Shown: positions 7,687 through 16,664, numbered from the stretch's first letter. The stretch: DNA of 40,505 nt from Gemmatimonadetes bacterium 13_2_20CM_2_65_7 (GCA_001915025.1 MNDR01000042.1:1-40505), one strand, 5' to 3'. Numbers and translations are program-made. The notes: a model not told the origin generated them from the sequence alone.

Positions 7687-10638
7687 TCAGGTTTTAGCCG
7701 GGCCCCGCTCGGGCTCGATCCGGACGGCGCAGATCTTCAGCTCCGCCATCTTCGCGTAGGGATCGAGCACCGGATTGGTGAGGAGGTTGGCCGCCGCTTC
7801 ACGGAAATGGAATGGAACGAATACCTGGCCGCGCGCGACGCGTTCCGTAATGCGCGCGGCGCTGACCATGGAGTTGCGGCGCGACGTGAGCCGCACCAGC
7901 TCGCCTTCACGGACGCCGATGTCCTTGGCATCCGCGGGATGAATCTCTACGATCGGCGTCGGCTCGCGAGCATCGAGCCCGCTCGCGCGGCGTGTCATCG
8001 TGCCGGTATGCCAGTGGTAGAGCTGGCGCCCCGTGTTCATGACGAAGGGATAATCGTCATCCGGCAGCTCCACCGGGTCGGTGTATTCCACGGGAACGAA
8101 CGTGGCGCGGCCGTCCGACGTGGGGAATGCGTGGTCGAACAAAAACGCCGTACCCGGATGATCAGTCGTGGGCACCGGGTACTGCAGCCCCGCGCCTTCC
8201 AACCGGTCGTACGTGACCCCCGCCCAGCTCGGCGTCAGCGCCGCGATCTCGCGCATGACGTCTTCCGCCGAACGGAACGTCGTCGGCAAGCTGAGGCGCT
8301 GCGATAAGTCGATCAGGATATCGAGGTCGGCCCGCGCGTCACCGGGGCAGTCGATGGCTTTGCGGCCGATCTGAATCCGCCGTTCCGTATTGACAAACGT
8401 GCCCGTTTTCTCGGCAAAGCTGGAGCCGGGCAAGACGACGTCGGCGTACCGCGCCGTCTCGGTCAGAAAGAGATCGTGCACTGCCAGGAACTCGAGCTCC
8501 TGGAACCAGTGCTCGGCGTGCGCGATGTCGGGGTCGGAGATGATGGGGTTCTCGCCCATGATGTACATGCCGCGCACCGCGCTCTCGGGACGGACCACCT
8601 CGGTCACCATCAGTCCTTTTTCGAGCGAGAGCGATTGCGCCGGCACGTTCCAGGCGCGCGCGAAGCGGTCGCGGACGGTACGATCGCCGACCGGCTGATA
8701 GTCGGTGTAGACGAACGGGATCGCGCCCACGTCCGATGCGCCCTGCACGTTGTTTTGTCCACGGATCGGGAGCATGGTGGCACCCCACCGTCCGATCATC
8801 CCGCAGGCGAACATCAAATTGAGCAGTGAGGTGACGATGTCGGTGCCGTTGGCGTGCTGCGTCAGCCCCATCGCCCACAGCGTGCTGGTGTTCGGCCCAC
8901 GCGCATAGATCTCGGCGGCGCGGCGAATCTGCTCGGCGGGGATGCCGGTGATCTTCGCGGCTTTGTCCGGCGTGTACGGCTTTACGGCCGCGCGGACCTT
9001 CTCGAAATCGTGCGTGCGCGTCGCGATGAAGTCCCGGTTTTCGAGGCCCAACGCGAGAATGTGATGCAGCATCGCCGAATAGAGGGCGACGTCGGTCCCT
9101 GGCTGCATCTGCAAGTGGATGTCGGCGCGGCCGGCGAGCTCGGTCCGGCGCGGATCGGCGACGATCAACGTGGCGCGCTTCTCGTGCGCGCGTTTCAGCG
9201 CGGCGCCGAACACGGGATGCGACTCCGTCGTGTTCGCACCGGCGATGAAGATCACGTCGCAGGCCGCTTCGATCTCGCGCATCGAGCCGGAGGCAGCCGC
9301 CGTATTGATCGCGCGCTGCATCGCCGCAACGGACGTCGAGTGACACAAGCGTGTGCAGTGATCGACGTTGTTCGTTCCCAACGCGCCGCGAAACATCCGC
9401 ATGATCAGGTAATTCTCTTCGTTGGAGCACTTCGCCGACGAAAAACAGGCGAGCGAATCCGCGCCACGCGCGCCTTTGATCCTGAGCAGCTCCTGCGCGG
9501 TGAGCTCGAGCGCTTCGTCCCACGTGGCTTCGCGGAATGGCGAGTACCATTCGTCCGGCGTCGCCACGCGGTCCCGAATGTCCATGTCGATCCGTTCCAG
9601 CAGCGGCAGCTCGCGCACGGTTTTGCCAGTGGCGCGGGGCGGGGTACCGGGTTTGGGGCGCTGGCCTTCTCCCTCGATCGTGCGCCACGGTCCGCCGCGC
9701 CGGTCGGCTCCCGTGGGTCCTTTCCATAACCAGCGGCCGTTTGCTTTGGTCCAGCCTGTTCGAATCAGCGGCCGTACCAGTCGGTCGCGGTGCTGAGGGA
9801 AGTCGTAGCCGAAGCGACCCTTCACGCAGGTCGATCCCTGGTTCGGGGTGTTCAGCTCGATGTCGGGCGACGTCACGCGAACGATTTTGTTGTCCGCGAC
9901 GTGAAGGTCGACCTGGCAGCCGACGCCGCAGTAGGGACACACGGAGCGAACGACTTTGTCGGGATGACGGATCTGCTGGGGAGCGAACCGTTGCCGCGGC
10001 ATCACCTCGAAAATCGCGCCCGTCGGGCAGACGCGAACGCATTCACCACACCACGTGCACCCCGCTTTATCCGGATCGCCATCCGCACCGACGATGATTT
10101 CGGCGTGCTCACCCCGCCACCCGACGTCGAGGACGCCGACGACCTGAATGTCCTCGCAGGCCCGCACGCAGCGGGTGCATAAGATGCAGGTCGACATGTC
10201 GTGGCGGATCATCGGATCGCCCGGCCGCTCGTCGCCCGAGCGCAACGGCAGATCCCGGTCCTCTATCGCCGTTGGAACGACGTCGTACTCGACCAGGTAG
10301 CGCTCGAACTCGTTGCGCGGCTGGGCTCGACCGCCGTTGCGGAGATGCTCAGCCGGGTACCGCTCGGCGAGCAGCTTCAAGACGCCGTGGCGATTCTCGA
10401 CGGCCGCGTGCGATCGCGTCGTCACGACCAGGCCGTCGGCGACCTTGGTGGCGCAGGCCGGAATCAGTTTGGGTTGGCCTTCGACTGAAACAAGGCAGAT
10501 CCGACAATTGCCGACGATCGACAGCGTGGGATACCAGCAGAGCGTCGGAATTTCGATGCCCGCTTGCCGGGCGGCATCGAGAATCGTGCGCCCTGCTTCG
10601 ATCGAGATCTTGTGTCCGTCGATCTGTAATGCGGGCAT
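7687..10638 (-). CDS. fdhA: Formate dehydrogenase alpha subunit (molybdopterin, Cys-type), with N-terminal 2Fe-2S and 4Fe-4S domains
   Basis: CILCTRCVRACEDIQ, CTWCGECVRVCPTGA, CPYCGVGCQVDLHV, NNVDHCTRLCHSTSVAAM (Cys at the active-site region), MGENPIISDPD. Confidence 0.9.
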   Translation of the reverse strand: MPALQIDGHKISIEAGRTILDAARQAGIEIPTLCWYPTLSIVGNCRICLVSVEGQPKLIPACATKVADGLVVTTRSHAAVENRHGVLKLLAERYPAEHLRNGGRAQPRNEFERYLVEYDVVPTAIEDRDLPLRSGDERPGDPMIRHDMSTCILCTRCVRACEDIQVVGVLDVGWRGEHAEIIVGADGDPDKAGCTWCGECVRVCPTGAIFEVMPRQRFAPQQIRHPDKVVRSVCPYCGVGCQVDLHVADNKIVRVTSPDIELNTPNQGSTCVKGRFGYDFPQHRDRLVRPLIRTGWTKANGRWLWKGPTGADRRGGPWRTIEGEGQRPKPGTPPRATGKTVRELPLLERIDMDIRDRVATPDEWYSPFREATWDEALELTAQELLRIKGARGADSLACFSSAKCSNEENYLIMRMFRGALGTNNVDHCTRLCHSTSVAAMQRAINTAAASGSMREIEAACDVIFIAGANTTESHPVFGAALKRAHEKRATLIVADPRRTELAGRADIHLQMQPGTDVALYSAMLHHILALGLENRDFIATRTHDFEKVRAAVKPYTPDKAAKITGIPAEQIRRAAEIYARGPNTSTLWAMGLTQHANGTDIVTSLLNLMFACGMIGRWGATMLPIRGQNNVQGASDVGAIPFVYTDYQPVGDRTVRDRFARAWNVPAQSLSLEKGLMVTEVVRPESAVRGMYIMGENPIISDPDIAHAEHWFQELEFLAVHDLFLTETARYADVVLPGSSFAEKTGTFVNTERRIQIGRKAIDCPGDARADLDILIDLSQRLSLPTTFRSAEDVMREIAALTPSWAGVTYDRLEGAGLQYPVPTTDHPGTAFLFDHAFPTSDGRATFVPVEYTDPVELPDDDYPFVMNTGRQLYHWHTGTMTRRASGLDAREPTPIVEIHPADAKDIGVREGELVRLTSRRNSMVSAARITERVARGQVFVPFHFREAAANLLTNPVLDPYAKMAELKICAVRIEPERGPAKT

Positions 10639-10689
10639 GCCTCATATAGATACACGCCCCGCCTGCGGCGCAAGTCTTGATGCTGATCG

Positions 10690-10727
10690 AACCCGGCGCT
10701 GTGACATGCCCATCACAGCGCCGGGTT
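10690..10727. terminator. Perfect 15-bp inverted repeat (possible terminator or operator)
   Basis: AACCCGGCGCTGTGA-CATGCCCA-TCACAGCGCCGGGTT; arms 10690-10704 and 10713-10727, 8-nt loop. No strong T tract on either side. Confidence 0.6.
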
Positions 10728-10752
10728 GAACCTCAATTTTCGACTGTAGGAA

Positions 10753-10920
10753 TCAGACTTTCGGGTCTATCGGTAGGTGGCGATGCGTGTGATCGCCATC
10801 TTCTCCCTCGTCGGTAAACCAGCAGTAGGCCCAGATCTTGGCGGGTCGCAGGACCAGTTGGCCGGCCCGCAGGATGATGCCCATCGGTTCATCGTCAAGG
10901 ACGAGCGGGAGAGTGGTCAT
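10753..10920 (-). CDS. Small hypothetical protein, 55 aa
   Basis: Reverse strand MTTLPLVLDDEPMGIILRAGQLVLRPAKIWAYCWFTDEGEDGDHTHRHLPIDPKV*; below the ORF-track cutoff; the only sensible ORF in an otherwise empty ~370-bp gap. Confidence 0.5.
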   Translation of the reverse strand: MTTLPLVLDDEPMGIILRAGQLVLRPAKIWAYCWFTDEGEDGDHTHRHLPIDPKV

Positions 10921-11011
10921 GTCGCTCGCCTAGGCAATCATCCTGCCACTGCATCGCAAAACTAAGTTGTTGAAATAACTGCCGATACATAGTGAGACGG
11001 CGCCCGAAATG

Positions 11012-11890
11012 TCAGTCCGACACGTTCAGCGCCGTGTCGAGCTGACGCGGGGGTTTGATCGCGGTAAAGCCGGATCGCTTCGACCGTCGCCCGCGCTGCA
11101 CCTGCCATCCGCGATAGAGGGTCTGGAGCGCCTCGGGAGCCAGCGGGATCACTTCACGGCTCGCGCTTCCTGCGGGGAGGACGACGTGGACGCCACCTGA
11201 GGGCGTCCGTACCTGCAAATCGGCAATGACTGAGGCGCGGTCTTTTGCCCGCAGCTGCGCGAGACTGCCCGGCGCAATCGCGACCAGCGTCGGCGAGAGA
11301 TCGGGGAACCAACTTCCAAAGTTGATGACGAGCGCCTGAAACGCGCCCGCGAGCTGCTCGCTGACGGCGCGTCCTTCGGCCGCTTCGACGGCGCCCAGAT
11401 CTTGGTCGAGTAAGAACACTTCGGCGTCATGGGCGGCCAGGAATAGGGCTTCCGCGAGTGCGGGCGCGCCGAGGGCGACGACGACGTCGCCGGGCTCGAG
11501 GCGCGCCGCCCACGGCACGATCGGATGCGCGCGATCGAATCCCCAATGCGTCGGCTCGCGCTGCGCTTCCCGAAGGGCGCGATGCTTTTGCCGCCAGCGT
11601 GGGAACGACGGCAGACGCAGCCGTTGCGCGATGATGCGGTCCACATGCTCGAGCAGGAGGACTTCGGTCAGCAGGTATTGGTCCTGCGTGCTGGCCTGCA
11701 GCTCGCGCACCGCCTCGTCGCCGATTTCGAGCAGTTCCGCTCGCGGGACCGTGTTCTTGTATTCCTCGAGCCGCTGCAAGAGGAACTCCTGATACTCCTG
11801 CTTCAGCGAGCGTAGCGCCCGGCGCACGGGCGGAATGCCCCCCCCGGTGCCGGTCCTGTTCGCGCGCTCGAAGGGAAGAGAGGTCAGCAT
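11012..11890 (-). CDS. Hypothetical protein, possible divergent class I SAM-methyltransferase-like fold
   Basis: ATG at 11890 (MLTSLPFERANRTG...), overlapping the CDF stop codon; Rossmann-like LEPGDVVVALGAPALAEALFLAAHDAEVFLLDQD. Confidence 0.65.
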   Translation of the reverse strand: MLTSLPFERANRTGTGGGIPPVRRALRSLKQEYQEFLLQRLEEYKNTVPRAELLEIGDEAVRELQASTQDQYLLTEVLLLEHVDRIIAQRLRLPSFPRWRQKHRALREAQREPTHWGFDRAHPIVPWAARLEPGDVVVALGAPALAEALFLAAHDAEVFLLDQDLGAVEAAEGRAVSEQLAGAFQALVINFGSWFPDLSPTLVAIAPGSLAQLRAKDRASVIADLQVRTPSGGVHVVLPAGSASREVIPLAPEALQTLYRGWQVQRGRRSKRSGFTAIKPPRQLDTALNVSD

Positions 11891-12759
11891 GGCTCGACGT
11901 GCACGGTCACTTCCTGGAGCGCGAGGTCTTTCTTCAGTCGCTCTTCCACGGCGTCGGCGATGGCGTGCGCGTCCGCCACATTCGCCGCCGGATCGACGGC
12001 AATCGTCACCTCGGCGTAGCGCACGCCTGTCCCGGCTCCACCGCGAGAACGGATGCCGTACGCGCTTTTCACGCCTGCGACGGCCTGAGCCGATTGGCGG
12101 ATGGTGGGCTCCGGGATGGCGCGCTCGTCGACGAGCACCGGCACCGCGCGCAACAGGATCTGATAGGCAACGCGGACGATCAAGAGCGCGACCAATATCG
12201 CGACCACGGAGTCGACCCACGTGTATCCCTGCCGCGAGAACAGCACGCCGATCAGGACGCCGATCGTGATGAAGACGTCGGCACGCGTGTGTGCCGCGTC
12301 GGCGATCAACAAGTCGCTCGAAAGCTCGTGTCCACGCCGGTTTTCGTACCAGGCGACGAAGACGTTCGTGGCGAGGGTGACGAGGAGCAAAGCGAGCCCG
12401 GCATCGCTGACCTGGACGGCGCGCCCACCGGCGATGAGGCGCCCGATGGCACTGCGTACGAGCTCGAAGCAGGTCACGGAGAGGAACACGACGATGCTCA
12501 ATGCACCCAGCGTCTCGAACTTGCGGTGGCCATAGGGGTGGTCGTCGTCGGGCGCGCGGGCGGCTACTCGCACGACGATCAACCCGAGCACGTTGTAGAC
12601 GGCGTCGACTGAGGAATGGATGGCATCGCCAAGCACGGCCAGGGATCCCGCCACGGTGCCGACGGCGGCCTTGGCAATTACCACGGCAACGTTGGCGACC
12701 AGCAGACCGCGAAGTACGCTGCGGACCGCCGCCGACCGGTCTAGGGCCTTCCCGGGCAT
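11884..12759 (-). CDS. Cation diffusion facilitator (CDF) family transporter
   Basis: LAVLGDAIHSSVDAVYNVLGLIVVRVAARAPDDDHPYGHRKFE and DLLIADAAHTRADVFITIGVL (paired HxxxD motifs). Confidence 0.92.
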   Translation of the reverse strand: MPGKALDRSAAVRSVLRGLLVANVAVVIAKAAVGTVAGSLAVLGDAIHSSVDAVYNVLGLIVVRVAARAPDDDHPYGHRKFETLGALSIVVFLSVTCFELVRSAIGRLIAGGRAVQVSDAGLALLLVTLATNVFVAWYENRRGHELSSDLLIADAAHTRADVFITIGVLIGVLFSRQGYTWVDSVVAILVALLIVRVAYQILLRAVPVLVDERAIPEPTIRQSAQAVAGVKSAYGIRSRGGAGTGVRYAEVTIAVDPAANVADAHAIADAVEERLKKDLALQEVTVHVEPC

Positions 12760-12800
12760 GGGTGCAAGCTTGTGATGGGGGCCGATTTAGTCAACTTTGC

Positions 12801-12832
12801 TTGACAACACTTAGACAATTGTATAAATGTCT
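12801..12832 (+). promoter_or_regulatory. Candidate promoter with overlapping inverted-repeat operator for the ArsR/SdpR-like repressor
   Basis: TTGACA 12801-12806 and TATAAA 12822-12827 (15-nt spacer); AGACA (12813-12817) N10 TGTCT (12828-12832), immediately upstream of ATG 12837. Confidence 0.5.
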
Positions 12833-12836
12833 GTCC

Positions 12837-13109
12837 ATGGAAGACTCCCTGTTTCGTGCCCTGGCCGATCCGACGCGGCGAAAAATCCTCGAGCTGCTAT
12901 CCGAAAAGGATCGCACTGCCGGTGAGATCGCCGAGCGATTCCCGATCGCGTTCGCGTCGGTCTCGCACCACCTCGGCGTTCTCAAAGGCGCCGATCTGGT
13001 TGCCACGGAGCGTGAGGGACAATTCATCCGCTATCGGCTCAATACCACGGTCTTCCAGGAACTGGTGCGGTACTTCATGACTCGCTTCTCGGAGAAGAAC
13101 AATGCGTAG
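12837..13109 (+). CDS. ArsR/SdpR-family winged-helix transcriptional repressor
   Basis: MEDSLFRALADPTRRKILELLSEKDRTAGEIAERFPIAFASVSHHLGVLKGADLVATEREGQFIRYRLN. Confidence 0.9.
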   Translation: MEDSLFRALADPTRRKILELLSEKDRTAGEIAERFPIAFASVSHHLGVLKGADLVATEREGQFIRYRLNTTVFQELVRYFMTRFSEKNNA

Positions 13110-13751
13110 CCGCTGGTTTGGTCTGGTGATCGCCGTGTTGGCCACGGTCATATCGGTGTGGGCTTATCCGCGTCTCCCGCCCACGGTCGCGACCCACTGG
13201 AATCTGAACGGCACGCCCAACGGCTTTTCGAGCCGGCTGGTCGCGGTCTCCATCATGCCGCTTGTCATTCTGGCGATGACGGGATTGTTCAACGTGCTGC
13301 CCAAACTGGATCCGCGGAAAGAGAACTACGCCAAGTTCATCCACGTGTACTGGTTGATCGCCAATGCGGTGATCGTCTTCATCGCGGTCGCGCACGTCCT
13401 GATCATTTCGTCGGCGCTCGGCTTCCCCGTGAAGATCGATCGGCTGATGCCGCTCGGCATCGGACTGCTGTTCATCTTCCTCGGCAACTACCTGACACGC
13501 GTCGAGCCGAACTGGTTCGTCGGCATTCGCACGCCGTGGACGCTCTCGAGCGACACCGTCTGGCGGAAAACGCATCGCACCGGTGGCTGGCTCATGGTGC
13601 TCGCGGCCTTGTGATCGGCCTCGGCGCGTTCATGCCGCACGCGGCCCTGCTGCCGTTGATGTTCGTGACGATTGTGTGTGTGGCGGCGATTCCGGTGGTG
13701 CAGTCGTACGTCTTATGGAAGCGAGAGCGCGGTAAGCAGGACGCCCTTTAG
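13102..13751 (+). CDS. SdpI-family (DUF1648-containing) integral membrane protein, frameshifted near 13605-13612
   Basis: Frame 1: MRSRWFGLVIAVLATVISVWAYPRLPPTVATHWNLNGTPNGF... FLGNYLTRVEPNWFVGIRTPWTLSSDTVWRKTHRTGGWLMVLAAL*. The expected tail IGLGAFMPHAALLPLMFVTIVCVAAIPVVQSYVLWKRERGKQDAL* continues in another frame to 13751. Confidence 0.8.
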
Positions 13752-14728
13752 GTAGCCGGTCTCGGGAACGTTGAGGAGCTCGGGGTGGTCGCCGGCCGCG
13801 CCGGTCGCTCCAAGGAACTGAATTCGGCGGCCGGAATCGCGCGCGGCATCAGCGAGCATTGCGTTGAACAGGTCGCGGCTCACGTGATAGGAACACGAGG
13901 ACGTGAACAGCACACCGCCAGGCGCCAGAATCTTCATCGCTCGCAAATTGATCTCCTTATATCCGGCTACGGCTCGGGCAAGATTGGCCTTGGTCTTGGC
14001 GAACGCGGGCGGATCGAGGACGATCGTATCGAACCGCTCGCCGCGCCGCTCCAGCTCCCGCAGCAGATCGAAAGCATTCGCCTCTCGCCACTCGATGTTG
14101 CCGATGCCGTTGAGCCGCGCGTTCACCGCGCCGCGCGCGAGCCCCTCAGTGCTCTGATCCACTGCGAGCACCTCTTGGCGAGATAGCGCACGCCATCCTC
14201 GGCGATCTCGATTGTCTGGGGCACCTGTCCCTCGGCTAACGTCACCTCGAGCGGCAATCCTTCGTGACGCCGCACGGCCGCGTCGTTGCGGAGCAGGATT
14301 CCTTCGGGCGTGAGGGCCTCTCGAATGCCGGCGAGGACATCGGCGCGAGCCGTCTCGAGTCCCGCGGAGAGCAATTGTGCGACGATCCACGAGTCGTACT
14401 TGTCCACGATCAACGAGGGCAGCCCGTCTCCCTCGCCATGCACGGCGCGCCACGCGGTCGCGTTGATGCCGTTCCGCCGGCGTACGGCGTCCCCGATCCG
14501 ATTCGCCCACCACCGCGCATCGATCGGCTCGTCGGCACGCGTGAGCAGTCGCAACCGGATTTCGGAACTGGGTGAGTAGAGCGCGCGGCCGAGGAATTTC
14601 CCCCTTCGATCCGTGACGGGGACGATGCCTGGTTTTTTCTCGGGCTCTTCGGCGACGTCACTGCGGTAGACCCACGGATGCCCTTGTTTCCATCGTTCCG
14701 CGCCGCGCGCTGTAATCTTGACCGTCAT
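13713..14728 (-). CDS. RlmI-like 23S rRNA (cytosine) methyltransferase with PUA domain; frameshifted and apparently internally deleted near 14171-14180
   Basis: MTVKITARGAERWKQGHPWVYRSDVAEEPEKKPGIVPVTD... EIAEDGVRYLAK in one frame; EVLAVDQSTEGLARGAVNARLNGIGNIEWREANAFDLLRELERRGERFDTIVLDPPAFAKTKANL... in another. The segment carrying the motif-I (FSYTGGF-like) region is missing between them. Confidence 0.8.
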
Positions 14729-15087
14729 CTATCCGGTCGCAGCTTCGCTGCGTCCCGCAGGTACATATGTTTCAGCGCGCGCTGTGACTTGGCTGTATAG
14801 AAGTGCAGCAGCACGCGAATGCAGCGCGGCAGGCCGGAACGCACGGCCACCTCGGCCGCGCCGAGGAGCGGGACTTCAGTCCACCCGAGTCGTCGCGCGG
14901 CGCGGGCGGGGTAGTCGGCGTCCAAGTCCGGGGACGTCGTGAAGATCGCGCTCTCCACGTCCTCGGGAGCGAAGCCGTTCGTGGTCTGCAGGGCGGCGAG
15001 CAGCTCTTGGGTCGCCTCGAGAATCGCGTCACTCGTGTTCGCGGTCGCGGTGGTCGCGCCCCGCAGGCCGCGCAGGATCTTGGTCAT
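14725..15087 (-). CDS. aroH: AroH-type chorismate mutase
   Basis: RGLRGATTATANTSDAILEATQELLAALQTTNGFAPEDVESAIFTTSPDLDADYPARAARRLGWTEVPLLGAAEVAV. Confidence 0.88.
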   Translation of the reverse strand: MTKILRGLRGATTATANTSDAILEATQELLAALQTTNGFAPEDVESAIFTTSPDLDADYPARAARRLGWTEVPLLGAAEVAVRSGLPRCIRVLLHFYTAKSQRALKHMYLRDAAKLRPDR

Positions 15088-15715
15088 GGCGCTCGTCGAT
15101 CAGTTGCGTTTGATGGTGATCACGGACCCGGTCCTACTCAAGGGCCGCGATGCGGTCGCTGTGTGCCGCGCCGCGGTCACCGGCGGCGCGACGATGATTC
15201 AGGTCCGCTGGAAAGATGGCTCACCGGCCGACGTGCTGCAGATGACCCGATCCCTCGTGGCCGCCTTGCCCGTCCCCATCCTCGTCAACGATCGCGCGGA
15301 TATCGCCCTTGCCGCGGGGGCCGCCGGCGTCCACCTCGGTTGGGAAGATCCACCGCTCGATTCGCTGCGGCCCCACATGCCGGCCGATTTCCTTTTGGGC
15401 ATCTCAGTAGGAACACCGGATGAAGCGGCGCGGGCGAGCGCGTCATCCGCGGACTATTGGAGCATCGGTCCGTGCTTCGCCACACCGAACAAGTCCGATG
15501 CCGGTCCGCCGCTTGGACTAGAGGGCTTCGCGGCGCTCGCGCGCCTGGCGCCCGAGGGGGTCCCGGTGATCGGCATTGGTGGCATCACGGCGGCCAACGC
15601 GTCAGCGATCGTGGACGCCGGCGCCGCGGGCGTTGCTGTCATCGGGGCTGTGCTTAGCGCCGCGGACCCTGAGTCTGCGGCGCGGGGACTGCGTGGCGCT
15701 GTCTCACGCGTTTGA
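15086..15715 (+). CDS. thiE: Thiamine-phosphate synthase
   Basis: ATG at 15086: MALVDQLRLMVITDP... GGATMIQVRWKDG, ILVNDRADIALAAGAAGVHLGWED, IGPCFATPNKSDAGPPLGLEGF, GIGGITAANASAIVDAGAAGVAVIGA. Confidence 0.88.
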   Translation: MALVDQLRLMVITDPVLLKGRDAVAVCRAAVTGGATMIQVRWKDGSPADVLQMTRSLVAALPVPILVNDRADIALAAGAAGVHLGWEDPPLDSLRPHMPADFLLGISVGTPDEAARASASSADYWSIGPCFATPNKSDAGPPLGLEGFAALARLAPEGVPVIGIGGITAANASAIVDAGAAGVAVIGAVLSAADPESAARGLRGAVSRV

Positions 15716-16664
15716 TAGCCGCCAGATGATCGGCATAGGACGCCGAGAAAATGTGCTTGCCGTCGGGCTGAGCCACGAAATAGAGATAGCCGATCGGTGC
15801 GGGATAGAGCGCCGCGATCAGACTCGAGTCGCTCGGCTGATTGATCGGTCCGGGCGGCAGTCCGGGATACAAATACGTGTTATAGGGCGATCGGATCTGG
15901 AGCTGTCTTTCCCAGATGCGGTGCAGACGGCGCCCGTAGGCGTAGATGATCGTCGGATCTGCCTGAAGCGCCATCCCGCGCTTCAGCCGGTTGGTGTAGA
16001 CGGCTGAGACGTAGGGGCGGTCCGGGCGGTAGCGCACTTCGGCTTCGACGATCGATGCGAGCGTCACGATCTGGTGCCGCGTCATCGCCAGCTCGCTGAC
16101 CCTGGCGTCCCATTCCGGTTGCCAACGGCTGATGAATTCCTGCGTCATCAGATGGACGAGCTCGCGGGCGCGAATGCCCTGCGGCACGATGTAGGTCGTT
16201 GGGTAGAGATAGCCTTCGACGCCCTTCGGATTGTGGCGGATGCCCAGCTCGCGCTCGAATGCCGTGTCTCTAACCGCCGCCATGAATGCTTCTTTGGGAA
16301 TGTGCAGCCGGTACAACGCGATCTCGGCGACTTCGGAGGCCATCAGTCCTTCGCGCACCGTGAACCGAACTTCGACCCCGCGGCCCCGCTTCAACGCGGT
16401 GACCACCTCGCTCCACGATTCGTTACGATGGAACGGATACAGGCCGCTCTTGAGCGACGAGCCCAAGCCGCGCGCGCGCGCATAGAGGCTGAACCAGTCG
16501 CGGTTGTCGATGACGCCGCTCGCGACCAGCGAGTCGACGGCCTGGTTGAATGTGGCGCCCCGAGGGATGGTCACGATGATGCTGTCGGCACGCGCTGCGG
16601 GTCCCGCGGCCGGTTGCTGCTGGCTGCACGCGGCAAGGGCCCAGACGAGCACCAGTCGCCTCAC
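15654..16664 (-). CDS. mltG: Endolytic transglycosylase MltG (YceG-like)
   Basis: GVEGYLYPTTYIVPQGI, VTLASIVEAEVRYRPDRPYVSAVYTNRLKRGMALQADPTIIYAYG, SPYNTYLYPGLPPGPINQP. Confidence 0.92.
   Translation of the reverse strand: MRRLVLVWALAACSQQQPAAGPAARADSIIVTIPRGATFNQAVDSLVASGVIDNRDWFSLYARARGLGSSLKSGLYPFHRNESWSEVVTALKRGRGVEVRFTVREGLMASEVAEIALYRLHIPKEAFMAAVRDTAFERELGIRHNPKGVEGYLYPTTYIVPQGIRARELVHLMTQEFISRWQPEWDARVSELAMTRHQIVTLASIVEAEVRYRPDRPYVSAVYTNRLKRGMALQADPTIIYAYGRRLHRIWERQLQIRSPYNTYLYPGLPPGPINQPSDSSLIAALYPAPIGYLYFVAQPDGKHIFSASYADHLAAIKRVRQRHAVPAPQTQGPRR

Noticed and set aside
4356-9729. Long plus-strand ORFs such as 4356..5414, 5726..6718, 6715..8307, 8854..9729
   Set aside because: They lie opposite confidently identified minus-strand genes (M14, kbl, tdh, fdhA) and have low-complexity Arg/His-rich composition typical of high-GC shadow ORFs.
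8339-10042. 567-aa minus-strand ORF overlapping fdhA in another frame
   Set aside because: Arg-rich out-of-frame translation of fdhA without motifs.
12837-13751. Toxin-antitoxin module
   Set aside because: The pair fits SdpR/SdpI better than a TA system, and no toxin candidate is adjacent.
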